From: DASQHY01 sp035602605
GTDB taxonomy: Bacteria > Acidobacteriota > Terriglobia > Acidiferrales > UBA7541
NCBI GenBank assembly: GCA_035602605.1
Contig: DATNLZ010000102.1
Span: forward strand, 5,571-69,570
Direction of reading: 5' to 3'
DNA: 64,000 bases
Part shown: positions 55,052 to 62,501 of the stretch, in pieces
Layout of the letters: each line of letters starts with the position of its first letter
Position numbering within the stretch: position 1 is the first letter of the stretch
Translations under genes and position numbers: made by a program
The notes under the pieces: generated by a model
Told to the model about the DNA's origin: nothing
Database searches by the model: none
Seen by the model: the letters and a program-made list of their open reading frames with translations, nothing else

Positions 55052-56227
55052 CTAAAGACGAAAATCATCGGGGTAAGAACAAAGCTTTTCGTTTCCGGAT
55101 TCCATGATCAGAAAATTGTCTTCGAGCCGCAACCCACCGCCACCTTCCCAGTAGATTCCCGGCTCAATGGCCAGCACCATGCCTTTTTGAATCACCCCGG
55201 GCGCGGCGGCATGCGCGTAGGGCGGCTCGTGCGCGCGCGCCCCGACTCCATGGGCGACAGGATGCGATGGCTGGCCAGCATAGCCCGCCGCGTCAATTCC
55301 GGCGCGGATGACACGATCGATTTCACCGAGCGGCGCGCCGGAGCGTGCGCAATCGGTTGCCTGGCCGAAAATCTTCAAGAGCTGGTCGAGCAGGTGATTG
55401 TACTCCGGGGTAAGGCGGCCGGGGCAGAGATTCTTGGTCAGGTCAGTCCAGTAGCCGTCGGCGCAGACCCAGATTTCGACGAGCGTGGGCTCATTCTCGA
55501 CGACCGGACGGTGACTGGTGGCGGTGAAGGTGGCTATGCCGCTGCCGGACCACACCAGAGTGAAAGCGCGGGCCATTTCTATTTTTCCTTTGTAGCCGAT
55601 GCCGACGGAATGGATGTGTCCCTCAATCATCGCGGCGACTTCGCTTTCCTTCATTCCCGGTCGGATGTGATCGCGGGCGAATTCCATGCCAATGGCGGCG
55701 AGCTCATTGGCCAGGCGCATGCGCTCGATTTCCTGAGGCGTTTTGATCATGCGCACTTCGGCCAGGAGCGGCGCTGCGTCAACGACCTGTTTGCAGGCTC
55801 CGCGAAATGCGTCGAAATAGCCCTGGGTGTAAAGCGTGGGTTCTCCGACCATGCGATCGCAAATTTGTGAACCCTGGGAGAGCTCGATGCCGACACGCTC
55901 GGTCAATTTTCGTTCGCGTAAAACTTCGAGCGCCATATCAAGCGAACGCGCAGTGGGCGGGCGGGGGTCACTAGGATGATAAAAGCGGAAATAACGAACG
56001 TCTTTGTTCCAGGAGGTTTGCTGGGCTTCGGCATACTGCGGCTCGATGACCAGAAGCGTGGGGTCGCCTTCGCGCGGAAAGATGGCGATGTCGTAGCCCT
56101 TCATGGTCCAATAATTGGTGAGGTAGAGAATGTTGTCGGGTGCGCGAACCACGAGCGCCGAAAGATCGTGCGTGGTCATTATTTGGCGAACGCGCTGCCA
56201 TTTATCGGTGTCGAGTGGATAACCCAT
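55052..56227 (-). CDS. M24 family Xaa-Pro peptidase/ectoine hydrolase-like protein
   Basis: 391 residues with the creatinase N-domain (about 1-150) and the M24 catalytic domain. Metal ligands are E251 (in place of the first Asp), D262, H326, E355 and E369; four of five canonical, so it should bind metal. Relatives include prolidases, creatinase and ectoine hydrolase DoeA, which open amidine or amide rings. It is nine bases from the M20 gene; an M24 plus M20 pair also occurs in ectoine degradation (DoeA/DoeB), but the other doe genes are absent here. Confidence 0.85.
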   Translation of the reverse strand: MGYPLDTDKWQRVRQIMTTHDLSALVVRAPDNILYLTNYWTMKGYDIAIFPREGDPTLLVIEPQYAEAQQTSWNKDVRYFRFYHPSDPRPPTARSLDMALEVLRERKLTERVGIELSQGSQICDRMVGEPTLYTQGYFDAFRGACKQVVDAAPLLAEVRMIKTPQEIERMRLANELAAIGMEFARDHIRPGMKESEVAAMIEGHIHSVGIGYKGKIEMARAFTLVWSGSGIATFTATSHRPVVENEPTLVEIWVCADGYWTDLTKNLCPGRLTPEYNHLLDQLLKIFGQATDCARSGAPLGEIDRVIRAGIDAAGYAGQPSHPVAHGVGARAHEPPYAHAAAPGVIQKGMVLAIEPGIYWEGGGGLRLEDNFLIMESGNEKLCSYPDDFRL

Positions 56228-56257
56228 CGTTTTCCTGCCTACGTCCCCTTTGCGCTT

Positions 56258-57205
56258 CTAGTCCGCACTGTGTTCGGTTCCCTTCCACGCCCACGAAGCT
56301 TCTTTGCCCTTGATGAGCCGGTACAGCGCGGTGTGCAGCGGCGCGGGCACTCCGAGACGATGCGCTTCGCGCGCGATAGCCCCTCCAAGAAAGTCCACCT
56401 CGGTGCGCAGGTGGTGATGAATATCGTAAAGCATCGAGGGAGGATGATCGGTGGCGGCGCCTATCTTGTTCATCTCCCAGGGATCTTCGTGAAGGGCAAT
56501 GCCAAGAGCCTCGGCAACGCGGCGGCCTTCCCCAATCAGGTCATGGAGCAGACGGCCGAGATCGCCGAATTCTTTTTCGGCTGCGAAGTGCGAGCAATGC
56601 GGCAATTCGGTGAGTGCGGAAACGGAATTTACGGCAGCGTTAAAGATTAATTTGGACCATTGAGCGGGGCGCGCGTCAGCGAGAGCAACGGCTTTGAGAT
56701 CGGAGGCGTTGATGAGATCGGCTGCGCCCTGAACGAGCGATTGCGGCGTGCGCGAGGGCTCAAACGGACCCATCCAAGTGGCCGTGTCGAGCTCATACTG
56801 GACATGCGTGTCGCTGTGCCGTGTGCCACTCATAAAGGTAGTGCCGCGAATCACAAAACCCTTCGTCAGGCCCGCGACTGCTTCTTCACAACCGAGGCCA
56901 TTTTGCGCGGAGAGGACGGCACCGCGACGGAAAAGATGCGCCACTGGGACGACGGCTTCGATCGTTTGCGTGGCTTTGCAGGACACAATTCCGAGATCAA
57001 ACTCAGGCAACTTTTTCGGGTCAGTGGAAGCGCAAAGATCGGCGTGAAATTCGTGCTTGCCGGAAACGCGCAAACCGTGTTCGTTGAGAGCGAGGGCATG
57101 TTCGGGGCGCCGAACAAAGGCGTGCACTTCGGCGACGCGAGCCAGATGGACAGCGTAGAGGCTGCCGATGGCGCCGCATCCGATGATGCAGATTCGTTGG
57201 GCCAC
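56258..57205 (-). CDS. Ketopantoate reductase-family (ApbA/PanE) dehydrogenase, copy 2
   Basis: 315 residues, clearly similar along its length to copy 1 (shared GCGAIG, QNGLGCEE, QWSKLIFNA and TEVDFLGGAI). Catalytic Lys and late Glu are conserved. Two copies in one operon suggest two successive or two stereospecific hydroxy/oxo-acid steps. Confidence 0.84.
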   Translation of the reverse strand: MAQRICIIGCGAIGSLYAVHLARVAEVHAFVRRPEHALALNEHGLRVSGKHEFHADLCASTDPKKLPEFDLGIVSCKATQTIEAVVPVAHLFRRGAVLSAQNGLGCEEAVAGLTKGFVIRGTTFMSGTRHSDTHVQYELDTATWMGPFEPSRTPQSLVQGAADLINASDLKAVALADARPAQWSKLIFNAAVNSVSALTELPHCSHFAAEKEFGDLGRLLHDLIGEGRRVAEALGIALHEDPWEMNKIGAATDHPPSMLYDIHHHLRTEVDFLGGAIAREAHRLGVPAPLHTALYRLIKGKEASWAWKGTEHSAD

Positions 57206-57293
57206 AAAGTTCAGGTGCGCACGGCAGTCAAAGCCGCCTTAGCAAATACAAGAGCAGCGACACGCCAGCGTACGATACACAAATCACGCGGAA

Positions 57294-59798
57294 TTATCGC
57301 GCACCATGTCGCGATTCCAGCTTCACCAAAGGAGGCGTTTGACCTGATTTGGCGAGCTCAAAGGCCTGGAAGATGGTGTCGCCGGTATTATGCGAATCGT
57401 TGATGATGATGCCGCTTGAAAACAGCGCATCCTGGAGCGCGGCGCAGACGGTGTGGATCGGAGCCGCGCCGCCCTCACCCATTCCTTTTGCGCCGTTGTA
57501 GGAAAAAGGCGAAGGCGATTCAAGATGGCCGTAGAGCAGATCGGGCATATTCATGGCGGTAATCGGCGTGTAGTCGCTGAATGTCGCAGTGGTCATACTG
57601 CCGTCGGAATCGTAGGCGCAGGTTTCCATTAGGGCGGCGCCGAGGCCGTGGGCTGTTGCGCCGTGAACCTGGCCCTCCACAATCATGGGATTGATGGCCC
57701 GGCCGCAATCGTCGACTGCGGCATAGGCCAGAATTTTGGGTTGAAACGTCTCGCGATCCACTTCGATCACCGCGATGTGCAGCTGCGCGGCATAGGTAAG
57801 CGTGAGATTGCCGTACTTGCGCTTGAGGTCGGGAACAGCGAACGGCGCGTGATAAACGTAGCGGCAGTTCAAGGCGATGTCCCAGAGATCTTCAGGGATT
57901 CCGGCGTTATTGGTGTTGACGAGATTGGCCAAGCCCCAATAATTGATGGATTTATGTTTCCCGCCTTTGACGCGAACTTCGGGGCCTTTCTCACCGACGC
58001 CGAATTCGAGATCTTTTTCGCTGGCTTTCAAGGCGTGCGAAGCCAGACGCGATATTTCTTTTTTAAGCTTTACAGCGGCGCCGTGGATCGCGGAAAGCCC
58101 GGTGACGGCGAATTGGCTGGCGTAGGTGCCGGTGTGTCCGGTGTAGACATTTTGCTCGGAATCGAAGCCGGGCTTTACACGAACCAGGTCGGGTGGAATA
58201 TTCAGCACTTCGGCGACGACTTGTGAGGCCGTGGTTTCATGTCCCTGGCCTTGTGGGACCGAGCCGAGGCTTACGACGACTTCGCCGTAAATATCGAGCT
58301 TGATGTTAGCGGCTTTGGATTGGCCTGAATAGGGCGCGAAGGCATTGATGATTTGCGCTTGGCCGAAATTATTGGTGCCGGAATCGAGCGTGGTGCCGAT
58401 ACCGATGCCGAGCATGCGGCCTTCACCGCGCCCTTGCGTCTGCTTTTCTTTCCAGGCATCCCAACCAATGATTGTTTTGGCGATTTGCAGCATTTGTGCG
58501 TAGTCCCCGGAGTCATACACGCAGCCATTTGGCGTGGTGTAAGGAAACTCATCAGCGCGAATGTAATTGCGCAGGCGCATCTGGTCGGAGGGAATGCCCA
58601 GCTCATGTGCGCAGATGTCGATGACCCGCTCAAGGAACCAGAGATGCTGCATGCGCGAGTAACCGCGGTTGGGTCCCACCGGACATTTGTTGCTGCAGAT
58701 TTGCGAAATATCGAAACGGACATTCTTGATGCGATAGGCGCCGGGCAAAACCTGCGCCCAGATGATGCAGCCAAGAGGTTCGTAGCGCGGGTAAGCGCCG
58801 CAATCGTCAATGTGGCGAGATTCGATGGCCAGGATGAGCCCGCCTTTATCCAGAGCCACGCGTGTGTCGAAGAAGGTGCGCTCGTTGCCGTGGGCACTGC
58901 CGAGCATGTGCTCGGTGCGCGTTTCCGACCATTTCACTGGGCGCCCGCCAGCCTTACGCGAGGCCAGGGCGCAGAGCGCCATATAAGGATAGTTGGTGAT
59001 CTTGATGCCGAAGCCGCCGCCGATGTCAAAGCTTTGCATTTTGATTTGGTCGATGCCGACACCGAGAGCGGGCGAAAGAAACTGCGCGGCGAAAGCGGGG
59101 AAGCTGTTGTTGGACCAAAAGTTGATGCAGTTTTCTTTGGAGTCCCAAAAGCCGATGACGGCGTTGTTTTCGAGCGGCGTGCTGGAGAAGCGATGGAAAT
59201 GCATGCGGCCGATGTGGACAATGTGCGCGGCTTTCGCGAAGGCTTTGTCGACCTGCCCATATTCGAACTTGCCATGCCACAACAGGTTGGTTGCGGCGCC
59301 GGGATGGAGGACGCTGAGGTCCTTGACGGCTTCTTCGGCGGTTAGAACCGGCGGCAGTGATTCGTATTCGACCTCCACGAGTTCGGCAGCATCTTCCGCG
59401 GCCAAACGCGTTTCTGCGACGACGGCGGCCACCGGCTCGCCCTGAAAAACAACTTTGCTGACGGCCATGGGATAGTCGAGAACTTTTTGGCCGGGACCGG
59501 GACCGATTTCGATGAACGGCTGGACCATGGCGGCCACTTCGGCACCAGTGAGCGTACACAGCACACCGGGACTATTGGCCGCGCGCGAAACATCGAGACG
59601 CTTGATATTGGCGTGGCCGTAGGGCGAGCGCACGAAGCGGATGTGCAGCATGCCGGCGAGCTTGTGATCGTCGGTGAATATGCCGGCGCCCCGAACCAGG
59701 CGGGCTTCTTCTTTACGAAGAAGAGGCTTGCCGACCCACTTCGTTTCCGCGGTGGCTCTGAGGGTGCCGCGAGTATCAGCCTTGCGTTTCGTCTTCAC
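57294..59798 (-). CDS. Molybdenum hydroxylase large subunit (xanthine dehydrogenase / CoxL family)
   Basis: 834 residues. Molybdopterin-binding blocks include GGGFGIK, GPNRGYSRMQ, VPQGQGHETT and the catalytic Glu box KGMGEGGAAP. The A-Y-x-C-S-F-R loop of true CO dehydrogenases is absent, so it is an aldehyde/heterocycle hydroxylase rather than CO dehydrogenase. It would hydroxylate an aromatic N-heterocycle or aldehyde next to the ring nitrogen using water. The small and medium subunits are encoded just upstream in the same operon, with mocA divergent from them. Confidence 0.9.
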   Translation of the reverse strand: MKTKRKADTRGTLRATAETKWVGKPLLRKEEARLVRGAGIFTDDHKLAGMLHIRFVRSPYGHANIKRLDVSRAANSPGVLCTLTGAEVAAMVQPFIEIGPGPGQKVLDYPMAVSKVVFQGEPVAAVVAETRLAAEDAAELVEVEYESLPPVLTAEEAVKDLSVLHPGAATNLLWHGKFEYGQVDKAFAKAAHIVHIGRMHFHRFSSTPLENNAVIGFWDSKENCINFWSNNSFPAFAAQFLSPALGVGIDQIKMQSFDIGGGFGIKITNYPYMALCALASRKAGGRPVKWSETRTEHMLGSAHGNERTFFDTRVALDKGGLILAIESRHIDDCGAYPRYEPLGCIIWAQVLPGAYRIKNVRFDISQICSNKCPVGPNRGYSRMQHLWFLERVIDICAHELGIPSDQMRLRNYIRADEFPYTTPNGCVYDSGDYAQMLQIAKTIIGWDAWKEKQTQGRGEGRMLGIGIGTTLDSGTNNFGQAQIINAFAPYSGQSKAANIKLDIYGEVVVSLGSVPQGQGHETTASQVVAEVLNIPPDLVRVKPGFDSEQNVYTGHTGTYASQFAVTGLSAIHGAAVKLKKEISRLASHALKASEKDLEFGVGEKGPEVRVKGGKHKSINYWGLANLVNTNNAGIPEDLWDIALNCRYVYHAPFAVPDLKRKYGNLTLTYAAQLHIAVIEVDRETFQPKILAYAAVDDCGRAINPMIVEGQVHGATAHGLGAALMETCAYDSDGSMTTATFSDYTPITAMNMPDLLYGHLESPSPFSYNGAKGMGEGGAAPIHTVCAALQDALFSSGIIINDSHNTGDTIFQAFELAKSGQTPPLVKLESRHGAR

Positions 59799-59831
59799 TG
59801 CCCTCTCTCTTCGTCACTGTGCACTGGAACG

Positions 59832-60272
59832 CTAAGTGAGCGCAACCTGCAAGGAATCAATTAATTTCTGAACATTCTTTTTCGCGAGAGGCTCGAGCAA
59901 TCCCCCGGCGAGAGACGCAATGCGACCAACGACATTTGCTTTGCCCGACCAGACAACTTTTGTACCGCCGCTGTCAGGTACGAGATCGAAGCCGGCGCGC
60001 AACGTTGCCGTGCCGCCGGGAACGTCACCGGTGCCCTGGTAGAGGGCGTGCTTGGGCTTATCGGATTCGGCGAGAGTGAGCTTGACGGCGGCGGTACCGC
60101 GAATGTGAGAAATGCCAACGCGCAGCTTGACGAGAAACGTTTTGTCGTCGAGGGGCTGCATGCTTTCGTAGTCAGGAAGCAGCGGGCAAAAACGCTTTGG
60201 GTCCACGAGAAAAGCGTAGACTTCCTCGGGCTTTTGGTTTGCGACGAACTCACCGCCAAATTTTATTTCCAT
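59832..60272 (-). CDS. CoxG-like SRPBCC-family protein
   Basis: 146 residues of the SRPBCC/START-like fold typical of CoxG (carbon monoxide dehydrogenase subunit G family): VDPKRFCPLLPDYES near 30, and the long C-terminal helix ending KNVQKLIDSLQ. CoxG-type proteins help assemble or dock molybdenum hydroxylases at the membrane. 33 bases before the large subunit gene. Confidence 0.85.
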   Translation of the reverse strand: MEIKFGGEFVANQKPEEVYAFLVDPKRFCPLLPDYESMQPLDDKTFLVKLRVGISHIRGTAAVKLTLAESDKPKHALYQGTGDVPGGTATLRAGFDLVPDSGGTKVVWSGKANVVGRIASLAGGLLEPLAKKNVQKLIDSLQVALT

Positions 60273-60296
60273 CGGATAAACGTTGCGTAGCCCTAC

Positions 60297-60800
60297 TCAG
60301 TGTTGTTCCGCGTTTGGGTCGGGCGCCGGAACGCCGGCCGCAGCGCGAATCGCCTTCAAAATATTTTGGTATCCGGTACAACGGCAAGTGTTGCCGGCAA
60401 TCGCTTTGCGAATTTGTTTTTCAGTTGGGTGCGCATGCTTTGTCAGCAAATGAACTGTGGAAAGCAGTAAGCCGGGCGTGCAAAAACCGCACTGCAGGCC
60501 ATGATTATCGGCGAAGGCCTGCTGCACGGGGTGAAGAGTGCCGCCCGTGGCCAATCCCTCGACCGTAATAATTTCAGCTTGATCAGCCATGACGGCAAAC
60601 AGAGTGCAAGACTTCACGGTCCGGCCATTGAGCAAGACGGTGCATGCGCCGCAGTAGGATGTGTCGCAACCGATGTGCGTGCCGGTGAGATTGAGCTCTT
60701 CGCGCAGAAAATCAACAAGAAGGATTCGCGGTTCGACCGCGGCTTCACGCGGCTTGCCGTTCACTGTAACGCGCACCATGATTTTTTCAACGGGCGACAT
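60297..60800 (-). CDS. Molybdenum hydroxylase iron-sulfur subunit (CoxS-like, [2Fe-2S])
   Basis: 167 residues from the ATG at 60800, which overlaps the medium-subunit gene by 14 bases and has GGAGG upstream; an alternative ATG at 60779 lacks a ribosome-binding site. Plant-type [2Fe-2S] cluster: C45, C50, C53, C65; second cluster on the helical domain: C104, C107, C139, C141. It transfers electrons from the molybdenum centre to the FAD subunit. Confidence 0.92.
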   Translation of the reverse strand: MSPVEKIMVRVTVNGKPREAAVEPRILLVDFLREELNLTGTHIGCDTSYCGACTVLLNGRTVKSCTLFAVMADQAEIITVEGLATGGTLHPVQQAFADNHGLQCGFCTPGLLLSTVHLLTKHAHPTEKQIRKAIAGNTCRCTGYQNILKAIRAAAGVPAPDPNAEQH

Positions 60801-61689
60801 ATTCGTGGGTTGCCTCCACGCGTTCACCGCGAGCGCGGCGCACCGCAATGCTGATGGCCCGCTTTACCAGGGCGCGAACTAAAACGCGTTTGTAATTTGC
60901 GGAGCCTCGCGTATCGCTGGTGGGCTGGGCGGCGATTCGTGCGGCATCTGCGGCTGCTTCGATCGACTTCGCGGTGAGGGGCTTGCCGCGAAGAGCCGCT
61001 TCGGCTTCTTTCGCGCGGATGGGTGTGAGGCCCACGCAACCCAGAACGATGCGCGCGTCATCGCACCTATCTTTGTCGCCGAGAGTCAGTTGAACGGCTG
61101 CGCTGGCAGTGGCGTAAACCGAGGGGCAGCGCTTGAAGGCTAGGTACGCGCCGGCGCTATTCTTGGGCGGAATTTTGACCAGGACTTCGCGAATCAGCTC
61201 ACCGCGACCAAGCGCTGTGGTGTAGGCATCGGTAACAAACTCTGCGAGGGGGACGGTGCGATCGCCTTTTGGACCGAGGCAACGGAGCGAGGTTTCTAAA
61301 GTGAGAAGCACCGGAACCCAGTCCCCGCTGGGATCGGCTTCGGCGATGGAGCCGCCAATCGTGCCTTGGTTGCGGATTTGAACGTCGGCAATACCTGCGG
61401 CGCAGTCGTGAAGAATAGGAATGGCTGCGGCGATTTCTGAGGATTCCATGTCGGCGTGGCGGGTGAGCGCGCCGAAACGAAGCTCGCCTGTGCGCTCGTG
61501 AATTCCTGCGAGGCCGGGAATAAAATTCAGATCGATAAGATCGCTCGGATGGGCCAGGCGCATCTTCATCAAGGGAATTAGGCTTTGACCGCCGGCAAGC
61601 GGGCGTGCTTCTTCCCCCAGTTGAGAAACTAGGGCCACAGCTTGTTCGAGAGAGGTGGCGCGGTGATACTGAAATGAATACGGGTACAC
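60787..61689 (-). CDS. Molybdenum hydroxylase FAD-binding subunit (CoxM-like)
   Basis: 300 residues from the GTG at 61689 ([13 protein letters not shown] start, as in CoxM); the open frame to 61890 adds sequence without similarity that runs into the mocA start. FAD motifs [12 protein letters not shown] and [20 protein letters not shown] are both present. First gene of the nine-gene operon. The 191 bases to the divergent mocA start probably hold promoters for both directions. Confidence 0.9.
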   Translation of the reverse strand: MYPYSFQYHRATSLEQAVALVSQLGEEARPLAGGQSLIPLMKMRLAHPSDLIDLNFIPGLAGIHERTGELRFGALTRHADMESSEIAAAIPILHDCAAGIADVQIRNQGTIGGSIAEADPSGDWVPVLLTLETSLRCLGPKGDRTVPLAEFVTDAYTTALGRGELIREVLVKIPPKNSAGAYLAFKRCPSVYATASAAVQLTLGDKDRCDDARIVLGCVGLTPIRAKEAEAALRGKPLTAKSIEAAADAARIAAQPTSDTRGSANYKRVLVRALVKRAISIAVRRARGERVEATHEYVAR

Positions 61690-61880
61690 TATGATCCTTT
61701 TGGACGCTGGAACTCGACGCCGCCTGAGGCCATTGGAATGCAGTGTCAAATGCCGGCGAGCGCAGATTCTAAAGCTAACCTCACGCTCAATCAAGAGAGA
61801 TTGGAAACTGAGAGCTGCCGAGCGCCCGGTGGTTGGTACAACCCTAATTATTATTTGAAAGCCGTGCAGCGTAACACGAG

Positions 61881-62501
61881 ATGAAGACAAGGAACATTGT
61901 TCCTATTGTGCTGGCGGCGGGAGGCTCCGATCGGCTGGGGTTCCCGAAGCCGCTCGCGCGGTTTGGTGAAAAGACGGCGATCGAAATTGCACTCGAGAAT
62001 TGCGCGGGATGGGGGCTTGGCGGGCCAATTGTGGTGTTGGGTTGCGATGCTTCTGAGGTGCGCAAAGCTGTGCCGCGCGGGGTGAAGGTTGTGATTAACC
62101 GACGATGGCAAGAAGGTCAGCTTGGTTCCCTGCTTGCTGGATTGCAGCACGTGGCGAAAAATGATGCGTTTATGATTTATCCGGTTGATCATCCACTGCT
62201 TACCCGCAGCATCACGATGCGGTTGGTGAGCGCGTTTCGGTCAAGGTCTCCCGCGCAAACAATCGTGATGCCAAGATTCAAGCGGTATCCAGGCCATCCG
62301 GTGATCTGCGCACCGGAAATACGGCCGGAACTAGCAAAGGCAAAAACAGCAAGAGACGTGACGTATCGAACGCGGCGAAGGATTCGCTATCTGCCGGTTC
62401 GTTCGCCGGGGGTGTACCTCGATTTCGGAACGCCGGAAACTTATTTGGACTGTCTGAAACGGTACGGTGTCAGGAAACATGTTCGGCGCAAACGTTTTTA
62501 A
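61881..62501 (+). CDS. MocA-like molybdenum cofactor nucleotidyltransferase
   Basis: 206 residues. Nucleotide-binding LAAGGSDRLG (11-20) with K23, then GQLGSLLAGL and the metal-binding D103 in YPVDHPLL. MocA/MobA-type enzymes attach CMP to molybdopterin for xanthine-dehydrogenase-family enzymes, which fits the divergent molybdenum hydroxylase operon. The conserved Arg/Met positions differ a little from E. coli MocA. Start at 61881 (ATG) has no strong ribosome-binding site. Confidence 0.84.
   Translation: MKTRNIVPIVLAAGGSDRLGFPKPLARFGEKTAIEIALENCAGWGLGGPIVVLGCDASEVRKAVPRGVKVVINRRWQEGQLGSLLAGLQHVAKNDAFMIYPVDHPLLTRSITMRLVSAFRSRSPAQTIVMPRFKRYPGHPVICAPEIRPELAKAKTARDVTYRTRRRIRYLPVRSPGVYLDFGTPETYLDCLKRYGVRKHVRRKRF

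Noticed and set aside
53762..56227. Ectoine degradation (doeAB)
   Set aside because: M24 plus M20 neighbours recall DoeA/DoeB, but no doeC/doeD, transporter or regulator is present, and both enzymes show active-site changes.
57294..61689. Aerobic carbon monoxide dehydrogenase (CoxMSL) operon
   Set aside because: Subunit layout and CoxG fit, but the large subunit lacks the A-Y-x-C-S-F-R active-site loop of true CO dehydrogenase; the surrounding genes point to organic substrate hydroxylation.
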